A stretch of 64,000 nt of DNA from Rhabdophis nuchalis (lineage: Eukaryota > Chordata > Lepidosauria > Squamata > Natricidae): NCBI GenBank assembly GCA_039707465.1, contig CM077647.1, positions 119,476,610 to 119,540,609 on the forward strand, written 5' to 3'. Shown in pieces: positions 1 to 14,949 of this stretch (its first letter is position 1; each line of letters opens with the position of its first letter). The position numbers were made by a program, and so were the translations under genes. The notes below the pieces were generated by a model. That model saw nothing but the letters and a program-made list of their open reading frames with translations, did not search any database and was not told the DNA's origin.

Positions 1-177
1 TCCAAATGAATTCAATGAGCTTATTTTTGGGTAGTCACATGTAAGACTTCCCATCAGTGGTAGTTCAAAATTTACCTCTTTTCCTCATAAAATGAAAGCT
101 TATTATTTTTATAAGGAAGAATAAAGTATTAGTATTGAGAACATAAGTACTGTCTTCATCCAAATATTGAATACAAG

Positions 178-540
178 TAGTTTTTGACTTGGGATCTTAA
201 TTGAGCCCAAAATTTCTGTTGCTAAATGAGACATTTATTAAATGAATTTTTCCCTGTTTTAAAACTTTATTGATACAGTTATTAAATGAATCACTGCAGT
301 TGTTAAGTTAGTAATACAATAGTTAAGTGAATCTGGCTTCTCCATTGACCTTGCTTGTCAGAAGGTTGCAAAAGGTGATCACATGACCCCGGGAAGCTGC
401 AAGTGAGTCAGTTGCCAAGCATCTGAATTTTAATCACAACACACCATGGGGTGCTGGAAAAGTCATAAGTGTCAAAAACTGTGGTAAGTCACTTTTTTCA
501 GTGCCATTGTAACTATGAATGGTCACTAAATGAAAACTGT
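178..540 (+). mobile_element. hAT-like DNA transposon fragment, copy 1
   Basis: This sequence matches the element at 1043-1412 along most of its length: the shared pieces include 'gagcccaaaatttctgttgc', 'agttgttaagttagtaa' and 'gcaaaaggtgatcac'. The left end (gtagtttttgactt) resembles the TAGTYCTYGACTTA terminus of the second copy. The right terminus is missing because an L2-clade LINE tail starts at about 541. No gene is seen. The hAT assignment is an inference from the general look of the family in squamates. Confidence 0.55.
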
Positions 541-972
541 TTTAATAATAATAATAATAAATTTTATTTATATCCCGCTTTCTCCCCAAAGGGACTCGAG
601 CGGGGCACAGGGAAATTAAAAACAAATTACAACAAGACAGAATACAAAGCTAAAATCAAATTAAACTGACCCTGGGCTAAAATTTCTATAAAAATATAAC
701 TATCCCTAAAACCCCTTAATAATTTAAAATTAAATTAAAATTACCCTAGGCCAGCCAGACGGAAGAAATGAGTTTTTAATAGCTGTCGGAAGGAGCGAAG
801 GTCCGTGGTTGTTCTGATTTCGGGGGGAAGGTCGTTCCAGAGGGTCGGGCCTGCCACAGAGAAGGCCCTTCCCCTGGGCGTCGCCCGCTGGCACAGCCTA
901 GCGGACGGCACCCGGAGAAGTCCCTCTCTGTGGGAGCGAATCGGCCGAAGGGATGTATGAGGCAGAATGCAT
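541..972 (-). mobile_element. L2-clade LINE 3' fragment
   Basis: On the minus strand this encodes the C-terminal tail typical of the L2-like elements in this window (motifs RGRAFSVAGPTLWNDLPPE and LKTHFFRLAGL), with its stop at about 741. The LINE 3' UTR follows, with the conserved 'atatcccgctttctcc' block in plus-strand orientation and an ATA-rich tail at 541-560. It is 5'-truncated at about 972 and interrupts the hAT-like copy to its left. The start codon at 1028 is a chance extension into the flank. Confidence 0.85.
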
Positions 973-1042
973 TTAAGTGGAGTACCTGTAGTCAGGCCAT
1001 CACTAAAGGAATCCCATAGATGGAACAAGAAATCAATACGGA

Positions 1043-1412
1043 TAGTTCTCGACTTACGACAATTGAGTCTAAAATTTCTGTTGCTAAGTTAAGCAGTTAT
1101 TGAGTTTTGCCCCAATTTATGATCTTTTTTGTTGCAGTTGTTAAGTGAGTCACTGCAGTTGTTAAGTTAATAACATTGTTAAGTGAATCTGGCTCCCCCT
1201 TTGACTTTGCTTGTTAGAAAGTCGCAAAAGGTGATCACCTCTCCTTGGGACACTGCAACTGTCAAATTCATGCAAGTTCCCAAGCATCCAAATAATGGGA
1301 TCATGGGGCTGCTGCAATGGTTGTAAGTGTGAAAAATGGTCTTAAGTCACTTTTTTCAGTGCTACTATACTTTGAATGGTCACTAAATAAATTGTTTTCC
1401 ATTGAGGACTAC
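1043..1412 (+). mobile_element. hAT-like DNA transposon, copy 2
   Basis: About 370 bases with inverted ends: the left reads 'tagttctcgactta' and the right reads 'cattgaggacta'. The interior matches the first copy at 178-540. It has no coding capacity, so it would be a non-autonomous element. I could not identify a convincing 8-base target duplication. More degenerate sequence with the same flavour (gacttac, gtcataagtc, gaactacctgta) continues between 1440 and 2440. Confidence 0.6.
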
Positions 1413-1439
1413 CTACAGATGACAAATATGTACTATCTT

Positions 1440-3211
1440 CTATACTAAGTCTTTGACTTACAATTCATTTAGTTACTGAAATTATAATGGCACTTGTTCA
1501 CTATGTGGTGTTTTTTCTGAAAACGAAAAGTATATGCTGACAAAAGCATAAATCACAATTGATTTATGTGGGATGCTGCAAATAGTGATAAACGTGAGCC
1601 AGTTGCTGAGCATCTGAAATGCGATCATATGATTGGGAAGAGGACAACTATTGGAACTGCAGAACCAGATTGTCAGGGTTCCGACTGATGCCCTAATTAA
1701 ATCATGAGCCTCAAGTCAAGCTTCAGAAGAAATCCAGTTACTTATAAGGAGCTTTATGTCAGCACGATCCAACTGAAGAAGTTCTTCACAATCCAAGTAA
1801 AGAACTCTGACCTCACTTAATTCGTGCCTTGGCTCTGACCTTGTTTCCCCTTCTCCCAAGGTATGTCATCAGTCACATTCCCCAACAAAGCAATTTTGCG
1901 GGTTGTAGAAGTCACTCCCTTCGGCCACTGTGGGTCCCCCTGGAGATGACCTTGATGTTGCAGCTGAAATGTGCTTTTGAGTGAAATGCAGTTGCAAGGC
2001 TCAGTTTTCACATCCCCCTGCCTATGGCAACTTGATAGCAGGTCAGGAATGCTTCACGAGTTGATACATATCATAAGTATCTTTTGGGAAGTCAATGTAC
2101 AACTTCCTAAAACTTGTACTATGAACAATTTCTAAGTCACAGGATATGAGAACTACCTGTACAATGGTTGCAGCACATTCATGTAATGATTTATGACCTT
2201 CCCCGCCAATGCCCAACAAGTAAAATCAATAGATGAAACCAGATTCATATAGTGACTATGCGATTCATGTAATGGACTTGATCTGCTTAACAGTCATGGT
2301 GATTTGATTAACAATCATGGTAAAAAATGTAAAATTGAGTTCAGTTACATGATGATTCAATTGCTTAGTGATTGTATTGCCTAATGGCTGAAATTCTAGT
2401 CTTAATTGTTGTCATAAGTCAAATGCTATCTATATTGTATTATATAAGTGCATCTAGCAGATAACTCTTCTTTTCAAAAATTAAATTTTAAAAAAATCCA
2501 TAAAACAGTAGTTTTGACTTCATTAACATTCTATTCTAGATTGCTTTCTTACGGGTAGAACACAAATTACGAAGATCAAGATAGAACTAAACTCCATAAT
2601 ATGCTTATTTCTGTTGCAGCTTACGTCATCATAGATGCTCACATTGGTCTTGGTACCTGATATCAGTATACATCTCTATGTTATGTTATGTGGACTCCAA
2701 TCCTCCTTTTTCAAGAAACTGAATAATTTGCCAGTTGAATTTTAAGATACTCAATATTTCCAGAGCCTCTGATCTTTGTTAACCTCCAAATGGAGGAGTC
2801 AATTCTGGATGTAATACAGCCATTAATTTGACCGAAAGAATCTCCAAGCTGATCAACCTTTGTGTTTCTAAATTCTTATACGTTTTAGTAACATCATTCC
2901 CTATTAATATAATTGTTATACATATATATTATTCTCCCATCTTTCTATCCAAATGATTTTCATTTCACAGATTTTACTACAAATCCAATGTTTGCAAGGC
3001 ATTAAAATAGTGTGTGTGTATATAAATATAATTTTGCCTTATTGATTCCATTTTTGTGCCATTTAAAACCAGTTTTCTGGCTAAGAAAGCTGCTAACTAT
3101 TTTATGGCTAATTAGTTTAAAGATAATTTAAACAAAATTACAAGTCCTATGACAGCTAATTTTTTAAACTTTCCCTTGTTCATGCACTGTTACCATATTT
3201 TCTTCTTATGT
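1440..3211. other. Gene-free stretch, degenerate repeats
   Basis: No exon could be recognised here. From 1440 to about 2440 there are weak echoes of the hAT-like element seen at 178 and 1043. From 2440 to 3211 the sequence is AT-rich with no feature I can name. The stretch is presumably intronic to MEIOC, whose upstream exons lie off the window or were not recognisable. Confidence 0.5.
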
Positions 3212-3219
3212 CTCCTTAT

Positions 3220-3630
3220 CAGGGGTGAAATGCTACCAGTTCTGACTGGTTCACTAGAACTGGTAGTAAAAAAAAGCTTTAAAAAGTGGGGGGGAAAGGT
3301 TCCATGACACTCAGCTGTGCCACGTGATCATTGGAACCTCTTTTTCACTTTTAAAGTATTTTTTAGTACTAGTTCCGACGAATAGGTAGTAAAATGCTTT
3401 AAAAGGGGTGGGGGAGGTTCTGATAATTGTGCGGTTCACAGCTGATACAGGTGATTGTCGGAATCATTTTTCTCCACTTTTTAAAGCATTTTCCCCCTAC
3501 CTATTTGCCCAAACCGGCAGGAAAAAAAATGCTTTAAAAAGTGGGGGAAAGTTGGCCACGCTCACCCAGTCACATGACCCTTGAAGCCACACCCACAGAA
3601 CCGGTGGCAAAAAATGAGATTTCACCACTG
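3220..3630. mobile_element. Non-autonomous hAT transposon with 8-bp TSD
   Basis: The element begins 'caggggtgaaatgctaccag' and ends 'gagatttcaccactg', which are inverted ends of the CAG...CTG type. It is flanked by an exact 8-base duplication, ctccttat, at 3212-3219 and 3631-3638. The interior has several imperfect copies of a unit containing 'gctttaaaaagtggggg' in both orientations, and no reading frame. The 8-base duplication and CA/TG ends fit the hAT superfamily. Confidence 0.85.
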
Positions 3631-3766
3631 CTCCTTATTGGTATTCTGAAGTTTCCTTCTGGTTTGATATAAAGGAGCTATCTAAAGTTAACCGCTGTTT
3701 CAACTTCAACTAAATTTATAATTACTAATGATAATACTTTTTTTTCTTCCTAACGCTATCCTCGTA

Positions 3767-4324
3767 TATGGTATTTTTCAGAGTATAAGATGCACCTTCC
3801 CTCCTAAAAAGAGCGTGGAAATGTTGGTGCGTCTTATAAACTGAATACAGCTATTTTTGGCCTCCCAAAGCCCCACCCTCGCACCCTATTTTTGTAAAAA
3901 ACAGGTAAAAAATGGACTGTTTTTCACAAAAGGTGCTTTTGCTTCCCCCCACCCCCCCAAAGCACTCTGCAGACTTCAGCAGGGCTGCGGGAAGGGAAAA
4001 ATGCCCCCATTTTAGTGAAAAATGGGTGGAAAAATTGGTGGTTTTTCACAAAAATTGGGGTGTTTTTGCCTTCCCCCACCCTCCAGAAGCACTCTTCAGG
4101 CTTCAGCAGGGTTGGGGGAAGGGAAAAATGCCCCCGTTTTGGTGAAAAATAGGCCGTTTTTTACCCGTTTTTCACCAAAATGGGCATTATTCCCTTCCCC
4201 CAGCCCTGCTGAAGTCTGCAGAGTGATCCTGGGGGCCAGGCAGGACAAAAACCTTTTTTCTTACCTCTTCAAAATCCTTGTGCGTCTTATACACTGGTGC
4301 ATCTTATAGTCAAAAAATACGGTA
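3767..4324. mobile_element. TIR DNA transposon with internal repeats
   Basis: The ends are inverted repeats of about 30 bases. The left reads 'tatggtatttttcagagt' then 'ataagatgcacc'. The right end, reversed, reads 'taccgtattttttgact' then 'ataagatgcacc'. The interior holds three imperfect units of roughly 100 bases around 'cttcagcagggctg' and 'gggaagggaaaaatgccccc'. Two are direct (about 3920-4150) and one is inverted (about 4160-4240). The overlapping 77- and 95-residue frames are only these repeats. The superfamily is uncertain: TA-flanked ends suggest Tc1/mariner, but this is not proven. Confidence 0.65.
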
Positions 4325-4380
4325 AATCCCTAATCTAAGTTTAGCTGAAGAAAACTAGGATTTTGGGAGTCTCTCGTTAC

Positions 4381-4940
4381 TCCCATGTAACACCTCTCCT
4401 ATGTGAGCTGCACTAGCTGCCTGTGGTCTTCCGGGTGCGCTTCAAGGTGTTAGTCACCATCTTTAAAGCGCTCCATGGCACGGGTCCTGGTTACTTGAGA
4501 GACCGCCTCCTACCACATACCTCACTTCGACCTGTCCGCTCCCACAGAGTGGGCCTCCTCGGGGTGCCGTCAGCCGGTCAATGCCGGCTGGCGACTCCCA
4601 GGGGAAGAGCCTTCTCTGTGGCGGATCCGGCACTCTGGAATGACCTGCCCCCCGATATCCATACCATCACGGACCTACGCCTCTTCCGTCGGATGTTAAA
4701 AGCACATTTCTTTCATCTAGCCGGCCTGACATAGACTAAGGATATAATTTTAAATTTTGATATTTATTGGTTTTAACTTTTATATTATCTAAATTTTAGC
4801 ACAGATTTAATAATTTAATTGTCTTTTATATTTTGTATGTATTGCTGGGTTTTTATCTTTCTGTGCACCACCCTGAGTCCCTTTTAGGTGAAAATAGGGC
4901 GGTATATAAATTGAATAAAATGAAATGAAATGAAATGAAG
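4381..4940 (+). mobile_element. L2-clade LINE 3' end
   Basis: Sense-strand L2-like C-terminus (motifs VRFKVLVTIFKALHGTGPGYL, split here by position, and AFSVADPALWNDLPPD) from about 4423 to the stop at 4732-4734. A 3' UTR with the conserved 'ccctgagtccctttt' and 'agggcggtatataaattg' blocks follows, ending in a TGAAA/AATGA microsatellite tail. It is 5'-truncated at about 4381. Confidence 0.85.
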
Positions 4941-4984
4941 AAACACCAATAGCTAGAGCACTTAGACTTGTATACCACTCCAAA

Positions 4985-5095
4985 GTGCTTTACAACACTC
5001 CATGGTTTACAATGTCAGCATATTGCCCCCATCAATCTGGGTCCTCATTTTACCCACCTCAGAAGGATGGAAGGCTAAGTCAACCTTTATATAAT
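4985..5095 (-). repeat. Squamate interspersed repeat, antisense
   Basis: The block 'agcacttagacttgtatac' followed by 'aaagtgctttacaa' is the reverse complement of the unit seen at 15651-15703 (accgcttagagagggctgtaaag...gtatataagtttaagtgct). The rest, through 'cctcagaaggatggaaggct', looks like a SINE or LINE 3' region. The family is not certain. Confidence 0.45.
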
Positions 5096-5310
5096 TGTTA
5101 GTTACATAATTTTGTGCTTTGATTTCTTTCATGCCCCGAAACAAACTTTACATCAGTATCCAATATCTTGTTTTCTTCAATATCAAATTTTCAGTGTTTT
5201 CTAATAGTCACTATTCTAGTGAATAATTGGAATCCTGCAACTATGCTTGGAGCTGATATCATTATTTGCAGTGTAGTGTAGAAAATATTTCTTATCATAA
5301 CTAATTTTAA

Positions 5311-5559
<249 letters not shown>

Positions 5560-6752
5560 TGACCATTACATGCAGTGAAATCAAAATGTCATTTCTAATC
5601 AACATGGCTGCACAAAACAATTTTATAGAATTTTACAGAATTCATTTAATGTTCAACACAGTTTGTTCCATCTTCACTCCTGTCAGTTTTAAGAAAAGAG
5701 GACTGGATGCAGTTTCTATCAACTTTCCTTGCTACTAGCTGGCACTCCTGCTCCCTCTTACAGGTTTTTCTCCTGCTTGGGTGAGTGATAAAAATAGAAG
5801 CAGGAATGTGTTTGGAAGGGAAGCATCACCATGTAAAAAGGTGTAATACCTTCAAAAACAGAAGAAAAAGTACTTGCTTGCACATTTTAATTCAACAAAT
5901 ATCTTCATATCCAGAATCTGAAGTTTATTAAGATTAGAATAATTCAAGGAAATAAATAAGTGAAAAAGTTATATTTCTCATAGTCTAAAATATCACTTGT
6001 CTTGGCAGATGACATAGAATAAAAAAAATATGTTTAGAACATTCATGAGAGAATCTAAAAACTTGACAGCCATAAGTAGAAACAATAGCAATAAAAACAT
6101 TAAGCAAAACCCACAGCAATACTATAAAAATAGACAATAAAAAAGCAAAAAAATGGCAATGTCAAATTGGGCAAAGGCTTCTGAATCAGCTTGGTTTTCA
6201 CTATTTTTCTTTTAAAAAATCAAAGAAAGGGTAGTTAATCACCTCATGGAAGCTATTCCACAATTTCTGTGCTGCTATAGAGAAGTGCCATCTTGCTTCA
6301 GTCTGTTCTTCCCCCAAACCTCACAGAAGTGAAGAATTTGTAACAATTATGCCTAATAGATTTAATTGGTTGGGCCAATACTGGCTGGAGTAAGTGATCC
6401 TGCAGGTATAAATAACTTTATCATGATCTAATTATTGTAGTTATCGGTATAAAAAGCCCCCTGAAATATTGTTCTATCAATATAATTTTCAAAAACACAA
6501 AACGGTTTGAAACTCTTAAGTTCAGAATCTTGTGAAATGACATGGGAATAATTTGGCAAATACAAATAGGACAGTTGCCTTGGAGCCACATAAATATAGT
6601 TCTTTGAAAGATTTAAAAAGCAATTTCATATTGTAGTTTTATAGTGAGGCCTTCAGTCATTTTTCTTTTCAATATTTTTAGAAAGGACTAAATTTATCTT
6701 GACAGAAGTCAATTAGGATGGAATTTAAACTACTATATATTAATATTCATAG

Positions 6753-8910
<2,158 letters not shown>

Positions 8911-9790
8911 ACAGTGATGGCAAACCTTTTCGCCTCAGGTGCCAAAACACGAGCATGCGTGCTATCGTGTGTGCTCACGTACCCACCCCATAACTTAATC
9001 CCCCCCCTCGAAAGCTGTGGCCCCCTGCACATGCACACATGACCTTGGAAGAGTTGAAACCAGGACAGGCCTTTCAAGGTAAGTCAGATCTCTCCTTAGT
9101 TTGTTCTAATACCGAGGTTCTGGAAGGAGAGCTAGGTATTTTAGGGGAGGACCACCACTTCAGAAGGCTTGAGCCCCCTCTGCTTCTTGGGGGAAATAAT
9201 TAAGATGCCTTGGAGATGGCCCCAAGTAGGCATATCAGCCTGGAAATGTCCTGTAAGAGGCCAGCTGAATAAGGTGGCTATTTCTATCAGAAACTCACAA
9301 GTTTTCAATGCTGAGGAGGGAGAAGCTGTAGTTCCAAGAGGGTTTGCCAGCAAAAAGAAAAAGGAAACAAAAACCCAGGGCAAGATTTCTTATAAAAAGC
9401 AGGACCCCAGCTTTCCAATGAAGCTTCCCAAGAGTTCTAAACCTTCGAAATTGATTCCAGATCAAAATGAATGGAAACACACACACGCACACACACTCTT
9501 GCATTATTATCTTTCAGTTTTAGCCAGCCCCCAGCAAAAAGAAAAACACCCAGGGCAAGATCACTTATAAAAAGCAGAATCCCAGCCCAGCTCCATTCTA
9601 CAAAAAAACACCCTCTGTTTGGCTCTTTCCAAGGAAACCTCCCAAGAGTTCTAAAGTGAAACCTGGGGAATTGACTCCAGTCAAAACAAATGGAAACAAT
9701 GCTTCTCCCCCCCCCCCTTGCAAGCAAGAGAAAAAAAGGGGGGGGGGAGGGAGAGCTCAAATGAGTTAGCAAAAGGCAAAATCCCACCTA
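8911..9790 (+). mobile_element. hAT-like left end plus tandemly repeated interior
   Basis: The left end 'cagtgatggcaaacctttt' followed by 'gtgccaaaacacgagcatgc' is the familiar terminus of a reptile hAT family. A related copy lies reversed at about 46090-46388. Two imperfect copies of a unit of about 185 bases follow (about 9345-9480 and 9530-9700, sharing 'cccagggcaagat', 'tataaaaagca' and 'cccaagagttctaaa'). I found no matching right terminus. CR1 sequence resumes at about 9800, so the whole block is probably one insertion or two nested ones. Confidence 0.5.
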
Positions 9791-9799
9791 ATAGAAGAG

Positions 9800-10105
9800 G
9801 TTCAGGATGCGGGAAGTTTGGAGAGTGATCATGTCATTTTGGAATGCAGTATAATACAAACACAAGAAATAGAACAAAGCAAAGTGAAGCAATGTCTTAG
9901 AGTCTAATATCATGTCAATTCTTTCAATAAGTATTAAGTCCAGTATAGTTGACCTCTTGTTCCTTTCTCTAGTTTTTGGGAGACAAAGTTGCCTACTAGG
10001 TTTGTCTGGTATATTTGATCTCTCATTATGGACAGAATTTGCCTTCCAATTGATATTAGGATAGTTAAAGTCCCCCATTATTGTGGTGTGCTTCCTACAC
10101 ACCTT
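9800..10105 (-). mobile_element. CR1 endonuclease-region fragment
   Basis: On the minus strand this encodes IMGDFNYPNINW, the GDFN motif of the CR1 apurinic-type endonuclease, followed about 40 residues later by STILDLILIE. It belongs to the same antisense CR1 as 6944-8910, continuing after the intervening hAT-like block. It is truncated at both ends. Confidence 0.75.
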
Positions 10106-10109
10106 AACT

Positions 10110-11399
<1,290 letters not shown>

Positions 11400-12870
11400 A
11401 ATGCAAAGGCAAAACACAAATATATACATACGTGCACACACAAACACAAACACACACATAGCTATATATAGAAGTACACTAAAAATGGTAAATATATGTT
11501 TAAACATTCTGTCCAAATTAAAAGTAAATACAAGAAAGTAAAGTTGGCTTATGTGAATCCAGCAGCTGATACGTATCAGTTAACATAAGCCAAGATGTCT
11601 ATGTTAACCGCTGTTGGAATCAGTATATTAATGAGGCTGAAATACTGCATTAGGTTCAATAAATCAGTACATTTTAAACTTCTAAATCCATTCTACAGTG
11701 TAAGTATACACAATGAGAGTTTGGTTGTATAATAAAAATTCTTTTAGATTACATAATTACTTTCAAATAATGAACTGAATTACTGTGACATATTATCGTG
11801 TGCACAGTCTAGTAAGACAAGCTTTGATTGTGAAAAGAAAAAAGATTTCATTTAGACAATGAGTACTTGGAAACTGAAAGAAAACAAAGCTAAACACACC
11901 CAATATGAAAATTTTTAAAAATGAAAATATTTAAAGGAAGACATATTTATAAATTTGAAATCTTATTCTAAGCTTAAGTACAAAATTAACCTGATTTTCT
12001 CAAATTAGTGATGCTATCATAAAGTTATTATCCAACCATGCACGTTAGGGAACATAAAAAGAAACTCTGAAATCATTTGTACCTATTATTTTAAATAATA
12101 TCAATAAAAAAATTGCCTGTTTCAAAGTATTTAAATGTAAACAAAAATTACATTTATGTAATCTGTGTCCTTACAGTTGTGCTGCAGCTAAAATAATGAG
12201 TATTTTTAATACCCTTGGTTTACTTTAAGAAGGGTATCAAGAAGTTCTGAAATGCACTTTCTTTACAGTTACACTTTAGCCAGTTTGGTTTGAAATTGTT
12301 TAATGTATATTTTGTTTCCTTGGTTTGCTTCTGCGTACTTTAGCACTGTTGAACAATTGCTTTTGTCTTAATATCTTTTAATATCTTTTTATTGAATGTG
12401 AGTAACTTATTAAATTAGCATGTTATTATGTGGCTCAGGAGATCTTGGGTTTTAACAATATAGCATGAACATAAACTGTATAATGTCTGGATAAAATTTA
12501 TTAATCAGCCCTTTGCTAGGTACACAGATACTTTAAATATTTGTGTTCTTCCAGCGTTTAGAAATCCTGGTGTGCTAAAAAGTATAATCAAACCACATAA
12601 ATTGCCTTTAGATGATGAGAGGAATTGATTGAGATTGCAAGAGAAAATATAGGGAACAATTTTGATCATTGATATGACATTCCATGCTGCCAAAATAAAC
12701 TGCAGATGGCAGCAAATTCAGATGGCAGCAAATTCATACCACTATGCTATAGTAGCCACTCAAAAGATGGGTTGAGTTTTGACATTGAAATGTTTCATGT
12801 TATGAAAACAAATATTGTACTGACTTTAGTCTCTCAATTAATAAACTGGATTTTGTTGCAGTAAATTGTG
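11400..12870 (+). other. MEIOC: Probable MEIOC 3' UTR
   Basis: AT-rich sequence following the stop codon. Candidate AATAAA signals lie at 11659-11664, 11731-11736 and 12840-12845, and the transcript end cannot be chosen by eye. A CA-rich run is at 11432-11460, and an 18-base tandem duplication (gatggcagcaaattca unit) lies at about 12703-12737. A CR1 copy begins soon after, at about 12930, so the transcript probably ends before it. Confidence 0.5.
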
Positions 12871-12929
12871 TTTTTTCTATGTCTATGTTTTTCTATGTTT
12901 TTTCAGAGACAAGATATTGGCAAATAAGG

Positions 12930-13325
12930 CTTTATGAACTAGAACTAGGGGGCACTCCATGAAACTTTTGGAAGCTAGACCTCAAACAAATAAGAGGAAG
13001 TACTTTTTCACCCAGAGGATCACTGGTCTATGGAACTCCCTGCCAGAAGAAGTGGTGACAGCTGTCAGCCTCGACACCTTTAAGAAAGGATTAGACGAGT
13101 TCATGGAGAACAAGGGTATCCATGGCTATCATTATGGATGGCTAAGGACACCCTCCGGGTTGGAGAGATAGGCAGGATATTTCTCAATGCCATTTGCAGG
13201 GAATCATAAGCAGATGAAGACATCTGCTTAGGAATACCCTGAAGCAAATGGTGAGCCACTGTGTGAGACAGAATGCTGGACCAGATGGGCTGTGGCCTGT
13301 TCCAGCAAGGCTATTCTTATGTTCT
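12930..13325 (+). mobile_element. CR1 LINE 3' end, sense
   Basis: Encodes the CR1 ORF2 C-terminus (SMKLLEARPQTNKRKYFFT with the frame continuing to GLWNSLPEEVV and FKKGLDEFMENKGIHGY). The 3' UTR follows, ending '...cttatgttcttaag'. It is nearly identical to the antisense copy at 26515-27125, so the two belong to one subfamily. It is 5'-truncated. Its last bases form part of the inverted-repeat structure at 13306-13595. Confidence 0.85.
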
Positions 13326-13595
13326 TAAGAATTAAAAACTTCAGACGCCCTAGTTTCATTTTTCCAGCATTTTTACAAGCATAGCTGTAAAAAAAATTAG
13401 CTATACATTTTTAGCTGTACTTTGCATCCCTAGTTCTCTGATCCTATTAGAAAGTACAGCTAAAAATGTATAGCTAATTTTTTTTACAGCTATGCTTGTA
13501 AAAATGCTGGAAAAATGAAACTAGGGAGTCTGAAGTTTTTAATTCTTAAGAACATAAGAATAGCCTTTCTAATAGGATCAGAGAACTAGGGGTGC
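13306..13595. repeat. Complex inverted repeat (A-S-A'-S')
   Basis: Segment A (13306-13423) is repeated inverted as A' (13451-13567), separated by a 27-base spacer S (13424-13450). Directly after A' the reverse complement of the spacer itself follows (13569-13595, one mismatch). A contains the last bases of the CR1 3' end. The arms are nearly identical over about 118 bases. The pattern fits a double template switch or a misassembly. No coding sequence is present. Confidence 0.9.
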
Positions 13596-13964
13596 ATACC
13601 TATTCAATTTAGGTGGGAGCAGTGTTTTGGACTCAGCATACTAGCTGTATCAATCATTGGCTCCTTTGACAAACTGAATGTTCTGGAACTGCAAGCCCAG
13701 GAAAAGGAATGACAGGTACCTTGAGCACATAAATATCAGATCCAATGCACTTTCCCCAGTTTGCACATTTGTTTGGAGAACTATAGAACTACTTGTTCAG
13801 TTGACATGACAAAATTTGATCTGGCCGATATTTGCAAATAGTGTAACACAAAATATAGATTTCCAGTTCTTATTGGATAGGTCAATACAGCATTTAAAGG
13901 ACATTTTTTCCTATTCAATGAATTGGATAATCTACTTTTCCTTGAAAATAGATGTTTTGTTTAT

Positions 13965-14080
13965 TTATATTCCACCTTTATTATTTTTATAAACTCAAGA
14001 TGGTGAACATAACCAATAAGTCCCCTTCCTATTTTTCCCCTAGCAAAAACTCTGAAGTGAGTTGGGCTGAGAAAGAATGA
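13965..14080. repeat. Interspersed repeat, pair with 23515-23625
   Basis: Contains 'ttattatttttataaactcaag' split as 'ttattatttttataaa' and 'ctcaagatggtgaacata', then 'ctatttttcccc' and 'gagttgggctgagaaag'. The copy at 23515-23625 shows the same series (ctcaaggcagcaaacata, ctattttccccacaac, ggttgggctaagaaag). An old squamate SINE or LINE 3' region is likely. I cannot name the family. Confidence 0.5.
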
Positions 14081-14209
14081 TTGGCTAATGTTAACGGTAT
14101 TTTTAGATGCTGTGATCACTTCAAAGTCACCTCTGTAATGGAACTGTTGTTCTTGTTTGATGTTGCCTGGAAATAAACAAATGGTTGAATCTTTTCAATC
14201 ATATAGAAC

Positions 14210-14945
14210 TGATCCTCATTATACACACTTCAGCTGACTTTCCATCTTTATCCTCATTCTGTTGACCACTGCAACTCTTTCTTACTTGAAAGTGTGTGCT
14301 GATCAACTGCCCCCATCTACCTGCTTCTTTAATAAATCATTAGAGATGTATTATATTCCTTTTTGCTTCAAACACTCTACTATCATCCCTGGGGCCCAAG
14401 AAACCATAAAGGAGCTGAGTGACTAGACTAGTTTCTCTGATATCTGTAGTTAGGAAAACCTTTGAAAGATCCACCTTGAAATCATCACAGATGCGCTGCT
14501 AGACTTCCTTGCAATTTGCCTACTGAGCAAATAAATCAGATGATGTTAAGATGTTGTAAGATGTAGTGGCACTGCACTACATCTTATAACATCCTGAATC
14601 CCCAAGAATCTATGCAAGGTCTTTTTTGTAGACTTCAGCTCATTCAATATCACCACCCCAGAAATTCACTCTAAAACTGACTCAGCTAATTACACCTGTC
14701 CACTTATACATGAATTATAAGCTTTCCAACAAAAAAAGCAGGTAGAGCCAGTAAAATCACTTTTAATACCTGTTCAGATACCACAGGTGCTCCCTAGGTC
14801 TTTGTGCTCTCTCCATACCAATGACTATGTTCTCCTAATGGTATCAGGACTATATTAGTTTGTTGTTTGTATGTACACAGAACTGTTGCACTGGAGATAA
14901 ATTCCTTGTATGTTCAAATCACACTTGACCAATAAAGTATCTACT
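14210..14945 (+). mobile_element. Rex1-like LINE fragment, sense
   Basis: Around 14600-14780 the plus strand encodes broken reverse-transcriptase sequence (FVDFSSAFNTI-like, from 'gtagacttcagctcattcaa', then a TGAP-like stretch). Past a deletion it has the Rex1-type 3' tail 'ttccttgtatgttcaaatca' and 'ccaataaagt'. Frames are disrupted. Assignment to Rex1/Babar rests on the resemblance of the tail and of the related copies at 25930 and 27290. Confidence 0.55.
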
Positions 14946-14949
14946 CTAC

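Noticed and set aside
9169..9787. Frames of 116-133 residues on both strands
   Set aside because: They cross the tandem unit, contain threonine-histidine runs from an ACAC repeat, and resemble nothing known.
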